From the NCBI RefSeq assembly GCF_024181405.1, contig NZ_CP051302.1:1364001-1428000 (forward strand): a stretch of DNA of 64,000 nucleotides, in the 5' to 3' direction. The translations under genes and the position numbers were made by a program. This stretch comes from Treponema denticola. Its GTDB lineage: Bacteria; Spirochaetota; Spirochaetia; Treponematales; Treponemataceae. Position 1 is the first letter of the stretch. Each line of letters opens with the position of its first letter. Under the pieces are notes generated by a model that was not told where the DNA came from, did not search any database, and saw only the letters and a list, made by a program, of their open reading frames with translations. Of the stretch, positions 46,021 through 53,775 are shown piece by piece.

Positions 46021-47778
46021 ATGTTTGATTTATTGAAAAAGATATACACGATTGCGGGAAAGCAATCAAAGCGCATAACAACGATGTTTATCTGCGACAT
46101 GCTCAAAAGCATATTCGAAGGATTCACTCTCGGCGGACTCGGATATTTTTTGCTGACTCTGAGCCGTGCAGTGTTTCAGGCACAGCCGGTTACAAAAAAC
46201 AACAGCATTACGGTGTTCTGTATTATGCTTATCGGCATAATAGGGAAGATTATCTTTGGGTATATTTCCGACCGGAATAAAAATATCGCATCGTATACGA
46301 TGGGAGCTGAAAATCGGCTCGTCATCGGAGATAAGCTGAAAAACGTGCACATGGGATATTTTTCCGAAAGCAGACTCGGAGATATTTCCGGCGCATTAAC
46401 AACGGTTATCACAGATGTTGAAACAATCGACATGATGATTCTCGAAATGATGTTTGCAGGAAGCATTCAAACGGTTATCATGGCACTGTTCGTATTCCCC
46501 TTTGATATGGTAACAGGCTGCATCATTTTTGTTACCCTTGCAGTAGCGATTGTATTCAATAATCTGTTCCAAAAAAAGACCGATGCGGTAACGGCAAAAC
46601 TGACTGAGCTTAAGCTGCAACTGCGTACCGATATTTTGGAGTATGTGCAAGGAATCGGTGTGGTAAAGGCGTTCGGCAGAACAAGCGAAGCGCTCAAAAA
46701 TGTGACAGAAAGTATTAAAAAAAGCAAAACAGGTTTCTTTGCCGTAGAAAAGACTCTGACTCCTTCATTGCTGGTTTTTTCTTTGCTGCTAAAATTAGGA
46801 ACAACCGCAATTATCGTGAGCGCCTTATACCGCTATTCGATTGGGACTATAGATATTGAAAAAACGCTGATGCTGATTGTCGCGAGCTTTGTGGTATTCG
46901 GCGGTTTTGAAATAGCCGGTACAATGCAGAGAATGCGCGGTGTTGCGGTGCAGAACTTGGATACGCTCTTTAAGGTTAAAAATATTCAAGCCTTACCGGA
47001 AGGTTCGCTCCGGCCCCATGGAAATGACGATATTACCGTCAAGAATATCACCTTCGGATACGGTGGAAAAAAGAACACTGAGGAAAAGCTCTTCCGCAAC
47101 TTGGATGTGTATATTCCGAAAAACAGCGTAACCGCATTGGTCGGCTATTCAGGTTCGGGGAAGACAAGCCTTTGCCAGCTGATTGCCCGTTTTTGGGATG
47201 TCGATGCAGGTGAAATAAGGCTCGGCGATACCAATATAAAAGATTTTGCATACGATACATTTTTATCGAACTTTACTTTTGTATTTCAGGATGTGTACCT
47301 CTTTGAAGACACGATAAAAAACAACATCAAATTCGGAAAACCGGATGCAAGCGATGAAGAAATTATCGCTGCGGCAAAAGCCGCTCAATGCCACGATTTT
47401 ATCATGGAGCTGCCGGATGGTTATAATACCGTGCTGCAAGAAGGTGGAAGCAATCTTTCAGGCGGAGAGCGCCAGCGTATTTCCATTGCGAGGGCAATGC
47501 TCAAACCGAGCTCCATTGTTATCCTCGATGAAGCAACTTCAAGTGTAGACCCCGAAAACGAAGAGAAATTGATGAGTGCCCTCGATGAGCTTTTAAAAAA
47601 CAAAACCGCAATCATCATTGCGCATAGACTTTCAACTATCAAAAACGCCGATCAAATATTTGTTATGGATAAAGGAAATATCGTACAGCACGGCAAACAC
47701 TCCGAGCTCGTACAGCAGGACGGTATTTATGCTCACTTTGTCGGTATGCGCGAAAAAGCTGCATCGTGGCAGGTGTAG
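46021..47778 (+). CDS. ABC exporter half-transporter 2 of a heterodimer
   Basis: The long open frame begins at 45847, inside the previous gene, but GGAGG 14 bases before the ATG at 46021 fixes the start, giving 585 residues. Six helices in the first 300 residues precede Walker A VGYSGSGKTSLCQ, signature LSGGERQRISIAR and Walker B SIVILDEATSSVDP, with AHRLST as the switch. It starts 16 bases after its partner. Codon use is shared with the partner and unlike the flanks. The substrate is unknown. Confidence 0.9.
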   Translation: MFDLLKKIYTIAGKQSKRITTMFICDMLKSIFEGFTLGGLGYFLLTLSRAVFQAQPVTKNNSITVFCIMLIGIIGKIIFGYISDRNKNIASYTMGAENRLVIGDKLKNVHMGYFSESRLGDISGALTTVITDVETIDMMILEMMFAGSIQTVIMALFVFPFDMVTGCIIFVTLAVAIVFNNLFQKKTDAVTAKLTELKLQLRTDILEYVQGIGVVKAFGRTSEALKNVTESIKKSKTGFFAVEKTLTPSLLVFSLLLKLGTTAIIVSALYRYSIGTIDIEKTLMLIVASFVVFGGFEIAGTMQRMRGVAVQNLDTLFKVKNIQALPEGSLRPHGNDDITVKNITFGYGGKKNTEEKLFRNLDVYIPKNSVTALVGYSGSGKTSLCQLIARFWDVDAGEIRLGDTNIKDFAYDTFLSNFTFVFQDVYLFEDTIKNNIKFGKPDASDEEIIAAAKAAQCHDFIMELPDGYNTVLQEGGSNLSGGERQRISIARAMLKPSSIVILDEATSSVDPENEEKLMSALDELLKNKTAIIIAHRLSTIKNADQIFVMDKGNIVQHGKHSELVQQDGIYAHFVGMREKAASWQV

Positions 47779-47873
47779 ATAAAATATACAGAGGCAATAA
47801 GCCTGAGAGGATAATTCGGTTTAAAGTAGAGTGATTTCAATAATTAGCAATTATAAATTATTTGGAGGTTGAT

Positions 47874-48659
47874 ATGAAAAGGATAAAACATTTGATTGTG
47901 CTGACCGTGTTTGCGGCAGCAGCAGTGAGCTTTGCGTTTGCACAGGAATTGACGGGAAGAGAAATAATGCAAAAAGCAAGTAGCAGGGAAAAGGCCGTAA
48001 CCGATTCTTTTAAGATGAGGATGACCCTTATAAACTCAAGCGGAAAAAAACGAGTGAGGGAAGTTTCAGCCTATTCAAAAGATTATGGAAAAGAAGAAAA
48101 AACAGTCATGGTGTTTTTACTTCCTGCAGATGTAAAAGGAGTCGGCTATCTTTCATACTCATATGATGATGAATCAAAAAGCGATGACCGCTGGCTTTAT
48201 ATGCCTGCATTAAAAAAAGCTAAGCGTATAAGCGGTTCATCAAGCCAAGACTACTTTATGGGAACGGATTTTACCTATGATGACATGAGCGGCCGCAAGG
48301 TGGACGATTATAAACATACTCTTTTAGGCGAAGAAAAAATCGATTCCAAGGACTGCTGGAAAATCGAATCCGTTCCGGTAAAAAAATCCATGTACTCAAA
48401 ATATGTTTCATGGATAGACAAGGAATCCCTTTTAAACATAAAGGCGGAATTCTATGATGAGCAAGGATCTATTTTAAAGGTACTTACCGTCAGCGGTATC
48501 GAAAAAAAAGACGGTTTTTGGACAGGCAATAAAATGGAAATGAACAACTTGCAAAAAAAACATAAAACCTTAATTGAAATTTTAAAACATGAATTTAACA
48601 AAGAGATACCCGATTCTTATTTTAGAGTCAATTCTCTTGAGGAAGGGAAGATTAGGTAG
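47874..48659 (+). CDS. LolA-like periplasmic outer-membrane lipoprotein-sorting protein
   Basis: TTGGAGG precedes the ATG at 47874, giving 261 residues with a signal peptide ending AVSFAFAQ. The mature part has the open half-barrel pattern of the LolA/LolB-like superfamily: KMRMTLINSSGKKRVREV, YLSYSYDDESKSDDRWLYMPALKKAKRI and MGTDFTYDDM, typical of proteins annotated as outer membrane lipoprotein-sorting protein next to RND exporters. It would carry a lipid across the periplasm between the RND exporter and the outer-membrane barrel. It is not the housekeeping LolA by sequence, but its cargo is unproven. Confidence 0.8.
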   Translation: MKRIKHLIVLTVFAAAAVSFAFAQELTGREIMQKASSREKAVTDSFKMRMTLINSSGKKRVREVSAYSKDYGKEEKTVMVFLLPADVKGVGYLSYSYDDESKSDDRWLYMPALKKAKRISGSSSQDYFMGTDFTYDDMSGRKVDDYKHTLLGEEKIDSKDCWKIESVPVKKSMYSKYVSWIDKESLLNIKAEFYDEQGSILKVLTVSGIEKKDGFWTGNKMEMNNLQKKHKTLIEILKHEFNKEIPDSYFRVNSLEEGKIR

Positions 48660-48661
48660 AA

Positions 48662-48783
48662 CTTTTGCAAATATGCGGGCATCTGCGTTGTCGCTTAACA
48701 AAAAACAGTCCTCGACGTACAATAAGTACGCCTGCGGGTGTTTTTTGTACGCTCCTAGCATCTACCTCGCCTATTTGCAAAAG
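48662..48783 (+). repeat. Covarying hairpin repeat C, copy 1
   Basis: Nested stems: 12 bp (48662-48673/48772-48783), 9 bp (48699-48707/48739-48747) and 5 bp (48716-48720/48726-48730). It begins three bases after the LolA-like stop. Copy 2 at 50935-51057 has the same stem lengths with paired changes. Confidence 0.85.
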
Positions 48784-48809
48784 GCTTCTTTTAAAAAGGA
48801 TGTGTTAAT

Positions 48810-49325
48810 ATGGATATAATCAGGGCAATATTGGACGGCATAGCGATGGCGGCCATATTTAACGGTTCGGCGGCGGCTCTTGTAATAGCTAACCCAAGAT
48901 ATTTAATGGATTCATATCCTAAGGGGATTCAAAAAGCGGCACCTGAACCGATGAGTAAAAAAGAAAAACGGGTAAATAAAATACTTACGGTTATAGTAAT
49001 GGGAGCGTGCTGGCTTTATGGAGTAAGCAGTACATTATATGGCGGAATTCATACATTTAGGCTACTATTTTGTACCGCATATATTCATTGGATTATCGTG
49101 AATTTCGGAGATTTTTTCTTGTTGGATTGTCTTTTATTCCAAAAGTGGACTAAGTTGATTGTCATTCCGGGAACAGAAGATAACCCAATCTATCAAACAA
49201 AAAATTGGATGAAGGTTATAGGAATACCGGAGCATTTTTTGTTGTGGCCGTTTATAATAGTGCCGTTTTTTTCTCTGGTTCAAACAGGCATTGTAATGCT
49301 AATACAATTTCTGTTTTCCTTCTAA
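48810..49325 (+). CDS. Small multi-pass membrane protein, unknown
   Basis: This 171-residue protein has about four hydrophobic segments (near 5-25, 55-75, 80-105 and 140-170). The motif FGDFFLLDCLLFQKW and the loop IPGTEDNPIYQ are distinctive, but I know no family name for it. AAGGA precedes the ATG. It lies between the LolA-like gene and the barrel, flanked on the left by repeat C, so it may belong to the same envelope system. Confidence 0.68.
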   Translation: MDIIRAILDGIAMAAIFNGSAAALVIANPRYLMDSYPKGIQKAAPEPMSKKEKRVNKILTVIVMGACWLYGVSSTLYGGIHTFRLLFCTAYIHWIIVNFGDFFLLDCLLFQKWTKLIVIPGTEDNPIYQTKNWMKVIGIPEHFLLWPFIIVPFFSLVQTGIVMLIQFLFSF

Positions 49326-49379
49326 GGCTTAAATAAAAGTATACAGCAGAAAACGATTTCTTACGGTAAGCTGTATCGA

Positions 49380-49403
49380 AAAAACTTTTTGCAAAAAGTT
49401 TTT
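49380..49403. promoter_or_regulatory. 24-base perfect palindrome before the barrel gene
   Basis: The arms 49380-49391 and 49392-49403 are exact reverse complements with no loop. It ends two bases before the GGGAGG ribosome site of the next gene. It could be a terminator for the upstream gene, an operator, or an RNA structure affecting translation. Confidence 0.6.
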
Positions 49404-49420
49404 ATGGGAGGTATAAAGAT

Positions 49421-50929
49421 ATGAAAACAATACGAAAATACAGACAAGCGTTCTTGTTAAGTACTACATTCTGTATGTTATTTTTTGCATTAACATTTCC
49501 ATGCGGTGCGCAGGAAGCAGGAGGAACATTATCCGAATATCAAGCAGCCGATAATTCAGATGATGAAAAATTTACTGACGATTCGGAAGATGACAGCGCA
49601 AAACCGGTATTTACGGTGGGCGGAAAACTGGAAACAGCCCACGGTCTTAGATGGAACAAAGGAGCCGAGTACAGTCTGTCCCGTTCTATTGCTCAAATAA
49701 AAGGAGAAGTCCTTGCAGGTTCGACCTATGCCTTTCTTTCAGCCTCGGCAGAATACAATTACCGCAACCCCGCACGCACGGGCTTTAAACTTAATGAAGC
49801 CTATTTCCGCTATTCGGGTGAGATTTGGGATTTAAGTTTCGGAAGACAGCTCATCAACTGGGGACAGGCAGACGGCTTTTCCCTTACCAATGTGCTGAGT
49901 GCAAAAGATTCTTCCGCCTTTTTAGCTCTTTCTTCCGATGATACAAAACTCGCGTCGGACAGTATCCGCTTAAGATTTTTTCACGATATTTTTACATTTG
50001 AAGCGGTCGCCGTTCCGTTTTTTACACCCAACAAACTGCCGCGTTTCGGCTTTGAAGACGGTGCAAAGAGCGACCTATACTATATCGATACGCCGGACAC
50101 TTACGATACCAAGACACCTCTCGGCTCAATTCCAATTAAGTACACGAAGACTGAAACAAAGCCAAAGATGTTTACCGACACGGAAGCTGCCGCCCGCTTC
50201 TCCTTCTTTTTACCCGGCATAGATTTTTCGGTTTCAGGTTTTTACGGCTGGGATAAAAACCCTGAGTTTATCAAACAAGGAGAATGGGAAGGGAAATTAG
50301 CTAATCCTTCACAGCCTTTTCATCCTATAGTTAATAAGTTCATCCCTGCAAATAAAAAAGCCGAGATTACGCTAAACACTTGTTATAACCGTATATCGAT
50401 GGTTGGTATCGATGCGGCAATCCCCGCAGGTGATGTAACAGTACGCTTAGAAGCTGCTTGGATGGGAAACCGTAAGTTTGAACCAAAACAAGAAAATTTA
50501 ATAAAAGGCATTACATTTACAGAGAACGCGATGCATCTACAGTTTAATTCAGCAATTAAAAAACACCAGCTATTGGCGCTCGCAGGACTTGACTGGATTA
50601 AGAATTCTTGGACGCTCAGCGCACAATATTTTGAAGACCTCATCCTCGATCATAAGGATGATATAGAAAGACCGATGCACAGGGGTTTTGTCAGCCTCAA
50701 TATAAGCAAAACGTTTTTGCGGGACACGCTCAAAGTTTCGACAAGCGGAGCAGTCGATATAAACTACGGCAGCACATCAAGCACTTATTCGGTTGACTAT
50801 TCCCTTACCGACAACATGCATGTAATTTTAGGAGGAGACCTTTACACCAAAGGTTATGACGGTAAAGGAGACTTTGCACAATTAAACAAGATAAGTTCTA
50901 TATGGGTTAAGGGACGATTTAACTGGTAA
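49421..50929 (+). CDS. DUF1302-like outer-membrane beta-barrel
   Basis: This 502-residue protein has a signal peptide ending FPCGAQ, an acidic linker (residues 45-65) and then alternating strands to the terminal residues WVKGRFNW, ending in aromatic W as barrels do. The core LNEAYFRYSGEIWDLSFGRQLINWGQADGF followed by LRFFHDIFTFEAVAVPFFTPNKLPRFGF matches the DUF1302 family, whose genes often sit with RND exporters and LolA-like or DUF1329 proteins in steroid or lipid loci. I infer the outer-membrane end of the lipid route. A good GGGAGG site precedes the ATG. Confidence 0.78.
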   Translation: MKTIRKYRQAFLLSTTFCMLFFALTFPCGAQEAGGTLSEYQAADNSDDEKFTDDSEDDSAKPVFTVGGKLETAHGLRWNKGAEYSLSRSIAQIKGEVLAGSTYAFLSASAEYNYRNPARTGFKLNEAYFRYSGEIWDLSFGRQLINWGQADGFSLTNVLSAKDSSAFLALSSDDTKLASDSIRLRFFHDIFTFEAVAVPFFTPNKLPRFGFEDGAKSDLYYIDTPDTYDTKTPLGSIPIKYTKTETKPKMFTDTEAAARFSFFLPGIDFSVSGFYGWDKNPEFIKQGEWEGKLANPSQPFHPIVNKFIPANKKAEITLNTCYNRISMVGIDAAIPAGDVTVRLEAAWMGNRKFEPKQENLIKGITFTENAMHLQFNSAIKKHQLLALAGLDWIKNSWTLSAQYFEDLILDHKDDIERPMHRGFVSLNISKTFLRDTLKVSTSGAVDINYGSTSSTYSVDYSLTDNMHVILGGDLYTKGYDGKGDFAQLNKISSIWVKGRFNW

Positions 50930-50934
50930 TATTT

Positions 50935-51057
50935 CTTTTGAAAATATGCGGGCATCTCCTGCGTCGCACGGCAAAAAACTGTCCTCGACGTATACCCGAT
51001 ACGCCTGCGGTACTTTTTTGCCTAACTCCTTGTATCTGCTCCACCTATTTTCAAAAG
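50935..51057 (+). repeat. Covarying hairpin repeat C, copy 2
   Basis: Nested stems: 12 bp (50935-50946/51046-51057), 9 bp (50970-50978/51014-51022) and 5 bp (50989-50993/50999-51003). It begins five bases after the barrel stop. The loop-side motif TCCTCGACGTA...TACGCCTGCGG is shared with copy 1. Confidence 0.85.
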
Positions 51058-51094
51058 TCCTGTCAGTGGGGATTTCAGATAGTGATAGCTTTTT

Positions 51095-51196
51095 GCCTAA
51101 GCAGCTTTGAGCGGCGGACTGCTCAATTTTGTTTTTTAGCATTATGAAGAAAACAAAATTGAGCACCGCGCTTGCTTCGAAGCTGCGCCTATAGGC
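51095..51196. repeat. Large imperfect inverted repeat
   Basis: Arms 51095-51135 and 51150-51196 pair through GCCTA/TAGGC, GCAGCTT/AAGCTGC, AGCG/CGCT and a terminal 15-bp perfect stem (51121-51135/51150-51164). The ends resemble integron recombination cores only loosely. The rest of 51197-51349 holds no gene I can support. Confidence 0.6.
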
Positions 51197-51349
51197 TTGC
51201 GGCACCAATACCACTCCAATCTTTTTGCTGCTCGGAGCTTTTTCAGGCAGTATTTTTATGCAAGCGTTTACGCTGCCGCTCCAAAAACCGCATTTGCTTA
51301 AACACACCGCAAAAAGAATTTGGCTGGAAGTTCGGCTTTGCCTCACTGC

Positions 51350-51392
51350 ATGTAACACTTCAATCGCTGTCCGAGAAGTGAGATGGTTAGGC
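51350..51392 (-). other. attC-like recombination site candidate 1
   Basis: On the minus strand it begins with a perfect RYYYAAC core (GCCTAAC), contains a 6-bp stem CACTTC/GAAGTG and ends with GTTACAT, one mismatch from GTTRRRY. It is 43 bases long and lies 15 bases after the stop of the gene at 51408. Confidence 0.45.
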
Positions 51393-51407
51393 TGTACACG
51401 ACAATAA

Positions 51408-51845
51408 CTAATCTCCATTTTTGATATATATGACCTCATCTTTAGTAATAATTTTATAATTAATATCATACTTTCCTATTTTTTTATTTTTTTTAATAAA
51501 ATCAATTGTATATTCTTTATATGAACCCCAGGAAGCACTAGAAAACGGTATTTCGATCAGAAGCTCAATATCATTATTATTTATATCTCCTATTTTTAAT
51601 GGAAATTCTCCATACCGGCATTTGTCTATCAATATATAAAAATTATTATAAATATATAAAATTTTATTTCCTGAGCCATAATATAAAAGAGGTTCTTGGT
51701 AAGACAGTACAAGAATATTTTTATTATGATTAAATAAGACTACCTGTCTTGCAGAATCAAAAATATTTTTTGTATATATACAATATGCTATAAATATAAA
51801 AAATAAAAGTACACTTATAATAAATAAAAAAATATTCTTCTTCAT
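51408..51845 (-). CDS. Small membrane-anchored protein, immunity-like position
   Basis: This 145-residue protein has a signal-anchor at 4-25 (IFLFIISVLLFFIFIAYCIY) and a soluble remainder rich in Asn, Lys, Ile and Tyr. GAGGTGAGTA gives a clear ribosome site. I do not recognise a family. It directly follows a decayed Rhs-type toxin tail (51862-52165) on the same strand, where immunity genes usually lie, and it is followed by an attC-like element. Its very AT-rich coding differs from the genes around it, consistent with acquisition. Confidence 0.68.
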   Translation of the reverse strand: MKKNIFLFIISVLLFFIFIAYCIYTKNIFDSARQVVLFNHNKNILVLSYQEPLLYYGSGNKILYIYNNFYILIDKCRYGEFPLKIGDINNNDIELLIEIPFSSASWGSYKEYTIDFIKKNKKIGKYDINYKIITKDEVIYIKNGD

Positions 51846-51861
51846 TACTCACCTCTTTTCA

Positions 51862-52165
51862 TTTTGACTTTAGGATAATACTATATCCATATAAACTTCG
51901 CGTATACCGATATTTATTTTCTCCATACATAGGAACCTGACCAAAAACGTTATACAGCCCCCCAAATACCCTTAGCATATAATGCCACAGCACCTTTTTG
52001 AAAATCGTCAAATTCTATACTAAAAAAGCAGCATTCATTCCTGCTAAAATATTACTAGTGTCTCGTAATGTTACATCATTAATCACGTTTTTAACTAGGC
52101 CATCTTGGTCTATCCATGTAGATCTACCATCAGGGATCCACATACTTCACCGGATTATAGAGTTT
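51862..52165 (-). pseudogene. Frameshifted C-terminal fragment of an Rhs-type polymorphic toxin
   Basis: Reading the minus strand from about 52165 gives LYNPVKYVDP, the end of the Rhs repeat-associated core, then after a one-base frameshift DGRSTWIDQDGLVKNVINDV and TLRDTSNILAGMNAAF, then another shift to FDDFQKGAVALYAKGIWGAV and another to NVFGQVPMYGENKYRYTRSL. The core domain upstream is absent. The frames are continuous in sense but broken by at least three shifts, so this is a remnant. The variable part after VDPDG would have been the toxin domain. Confidence 0.62.
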
Positions 52166-52259
52166 GAAACTGCACTAGCTGTATCTTACCCTTAATAATT
52201 TTGAAGCTTTCTTATAATTTTTATTATTGCACAAAATATACAAATAAGCAAGTATCGGC

Positions 52260-52302
52260 ATCTCAGTTTTCAGGGCTCCGCTGCAGCTTGAAATAGTTAG
52301 GT
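52260..52302 (-). other. attC-like recombination site candidate 2
   Basis: On the minus strand it begins with a perfect RYYYAAC core (ACCTAAC), then an imperfect hairpin TTTCA-AGCT/AGCC-TGAAA with an unpaired base, and ends CTGAGAT, a degenerate GTTRRRY. It is 43 bases, the same as candidate 1, and lies 80 bases after the stop of the gene at 52383. Confidence 0.4.
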
Positions 52303-52382
52303 TGTGAATAAAAGTAAAGTTTTGGTTTCATATTCTAAACCAATCTGATAGAAATTCAAGTTTAATTAAACACATAAAATTT

Positions 52383-53393
52383 TTAAAATCCACTCAATAA
52401 AGTTCTAGTAAACATTAGTATACCTGCTATAAATATAAGGGATAAAACGAATAATTTCACAAAAAACCAAGTCGACTTTTTTCCCAGATAATAAGCATAT
52501 CTCCAGTCTAAGTAAACTTTTGGAAGCATACAGCCTATACCAAGAGTTTCGATAAAAATAGTATATAAAAAAACATCTTCTTTGCCTATTTTTACTATCA
52601 TAGGTGAAACACAAAGAAGAACACAACCAATGTAAAAAAAGACATCTGTTATTTTCATATTCATGTATTTTTTTTCTTTGTTTAAGTTAATGACATATCC
52701 CATATATATAATTAAAAGAATTGTATATATGTAATTATATATATAAAACCTTTTTAAAAATATTAAAATAACTTCTTTCACGCGTATTAACTTAATTGCA
52801 ATATAATATTCAGCACCTGAAATCGTTTGTGCTAATTGTGAATTGTACCAGCCTCTTTCAGTGATCTCAGTGGGAACTGAATCTATAACAACTGCTTCTT
52901 TCTTCAATGGTACAAAACTTATCGAGTTTTTTGGCTTATTAAAATACGAATCTATCCACAAAAAAAGTATAATATTCATTATGACATAAATAGTTATAAT
53001 AAAAATAATTTTTATTTTTTGCTTTCGAGTAAAATCTTTTATTTTATTTATATAAGTATATAGTAAAAAAACAAAAAAAGTAAAATTAGGGATAAAAAAC
53101 ACTATTAAAGTTGCCATAAGAATTTTTCTTACTTTTTTCATATTCAAACCAAATTCAAATTCTGAACCATTAATACTTAAAGTATAATTTTTATCATACT
53201 TTCCAAGCATTTGAAGAACAGGCTCTATTTTCAATATGGATATATCACTGTCATTTACAGGAATATATAACTTACCTGAGTATCCTGGTAAAATACGTAA
53301 AAACACTATAAGCATAATAACAAAATTAAACACTAAATAAACTGTAATTAAAAAAATATATTTTTTTCTCTCTTTAAATTTTTCATAGATCAT
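52383..53393 (-). CDS. Multi-pass membrane protein, cassette-like, unknown
   Basis: This 336-residue protein has an N-terminal helix (YIFLITVYLVFNFVIMLIVFL, about 12-32), a small soluble domain to 90, and further helices near 92-115, 127-147, 205-235, 245-275 and 305-330. It is extremely AT-rich and rich in Ile, Lys and Tyr. I recognise no family. An attC-like element follows it, as in gene cassettes. It could be an orphan immunity protein, but that is only by position. Confidence 0.68.
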   Translation of the reverse strand: MIYEKFKERKKYIFLITVYLVFNFVIMLIVFLRILPGYSGKLYIPVNDSDISILKIEPVLQMLGKYDKNYTLSINGSEFEFGLNMKKVRKILMATLIVFFIPNFTFFVFLLYTYINKIKDFTRKQKIKIIFIITIYVIMNIILFLWIDSYFNKPKNSISFVPLKKEAVVIDSVPTEITERGWYNSQLAQTISGAEYYIAIKLIRVKEVILIFLKRFYIYNYIYTILLIIYMGYVINLNKEKKYMNMKITDVFFYIGCVLLCVSPMIVKIGKEDVFLYTIFIETLGIGCMLPKVYLDWRYAYYLGKKSTWFFVKLFVLSLIFIAGILMFTRTLLSGF

Positions 53394-53456
53394 ATTATTC
53401 CAACCTCTCTACTTTTATTGGCAGCCCACCATATATATAGCAATATTATACCATAA

Positions 53457-53537
53457 TTATTTACTTAGGTATATACTTAAAATTACAGCAACTAAAACCC
53501 CGGTAAGCATAACAACAAAATTTTTCCAACCATCCAT
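53457..53537 (-). CDS. 26-residue single-helix peptide
   Basis: This short frame begins MDGWKNFVVMLTGVLVA and ends SIYLSK, a single hydrophobic helix with a charged end. AGGAG lies eight bases before the ATG. It is 63 bases upstream of the membrane-protein gene on the same strand. Size and shape resemble type I toxins or small membrane regulators; no antisense RNA could be identified. Its reality rests on the ribosome site and hydrophobicity only. Confidence 0.45.
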   Translation of the reverse strand: MDGWKNFVVMLTGVLVAVILSIYLSK

Positions 53538-53645
53538 AATTTTCTCTCCTATATGCGGTACAACATATTCCATTAATTATTATAACAGTTTTTGACTCAT
53601 ATATCCATAAAAAAAATAAGTTTTTGCCGATATATAAGGAATAAA

Positions 53646-53682
53646 GAGACCTCGAAAAACTTCAGCTTTTTTAGGTCTTTCT
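53646..53682 (+). terminator. Terminator-like hairpin
   Basis: AGACCT/AGGTCT with an A/T inner stem. Its inner 17 bases are the exact reverse complement of the core of the terminator at 26881-26915. It lies oddly, between divergent genes and upstream of the large OmpA protein, which suggests a displaced gene end. Confidence 0.5.
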
Positions 53683-53775
53683 TGATTTTAATTTGCCTAA
53701 AAGCTAATTTAAGTAACACTTTACCTATAAAAATGTTTTACTGGGCAGTTATATTTGCTTTTAAAGGAGCTCAAT

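Noticed and set aside
51014-51027. GCCTAAC inside repeat C copy 2 as an integron core
   Set aside because: The bases are part of a stem that pairs within the repeat; copy 1 has GTACGCT at the same place. It is better explained by the repeat.
50882-51469. 195-codon minus-strand frame across the barrel end, repeat C, the large inverted repeat and the attC-like site
   Set aside because: It reads through structured repeats and a real gene end, has no ribosome site and no domain. It is an artefact of open frames in the repeats.
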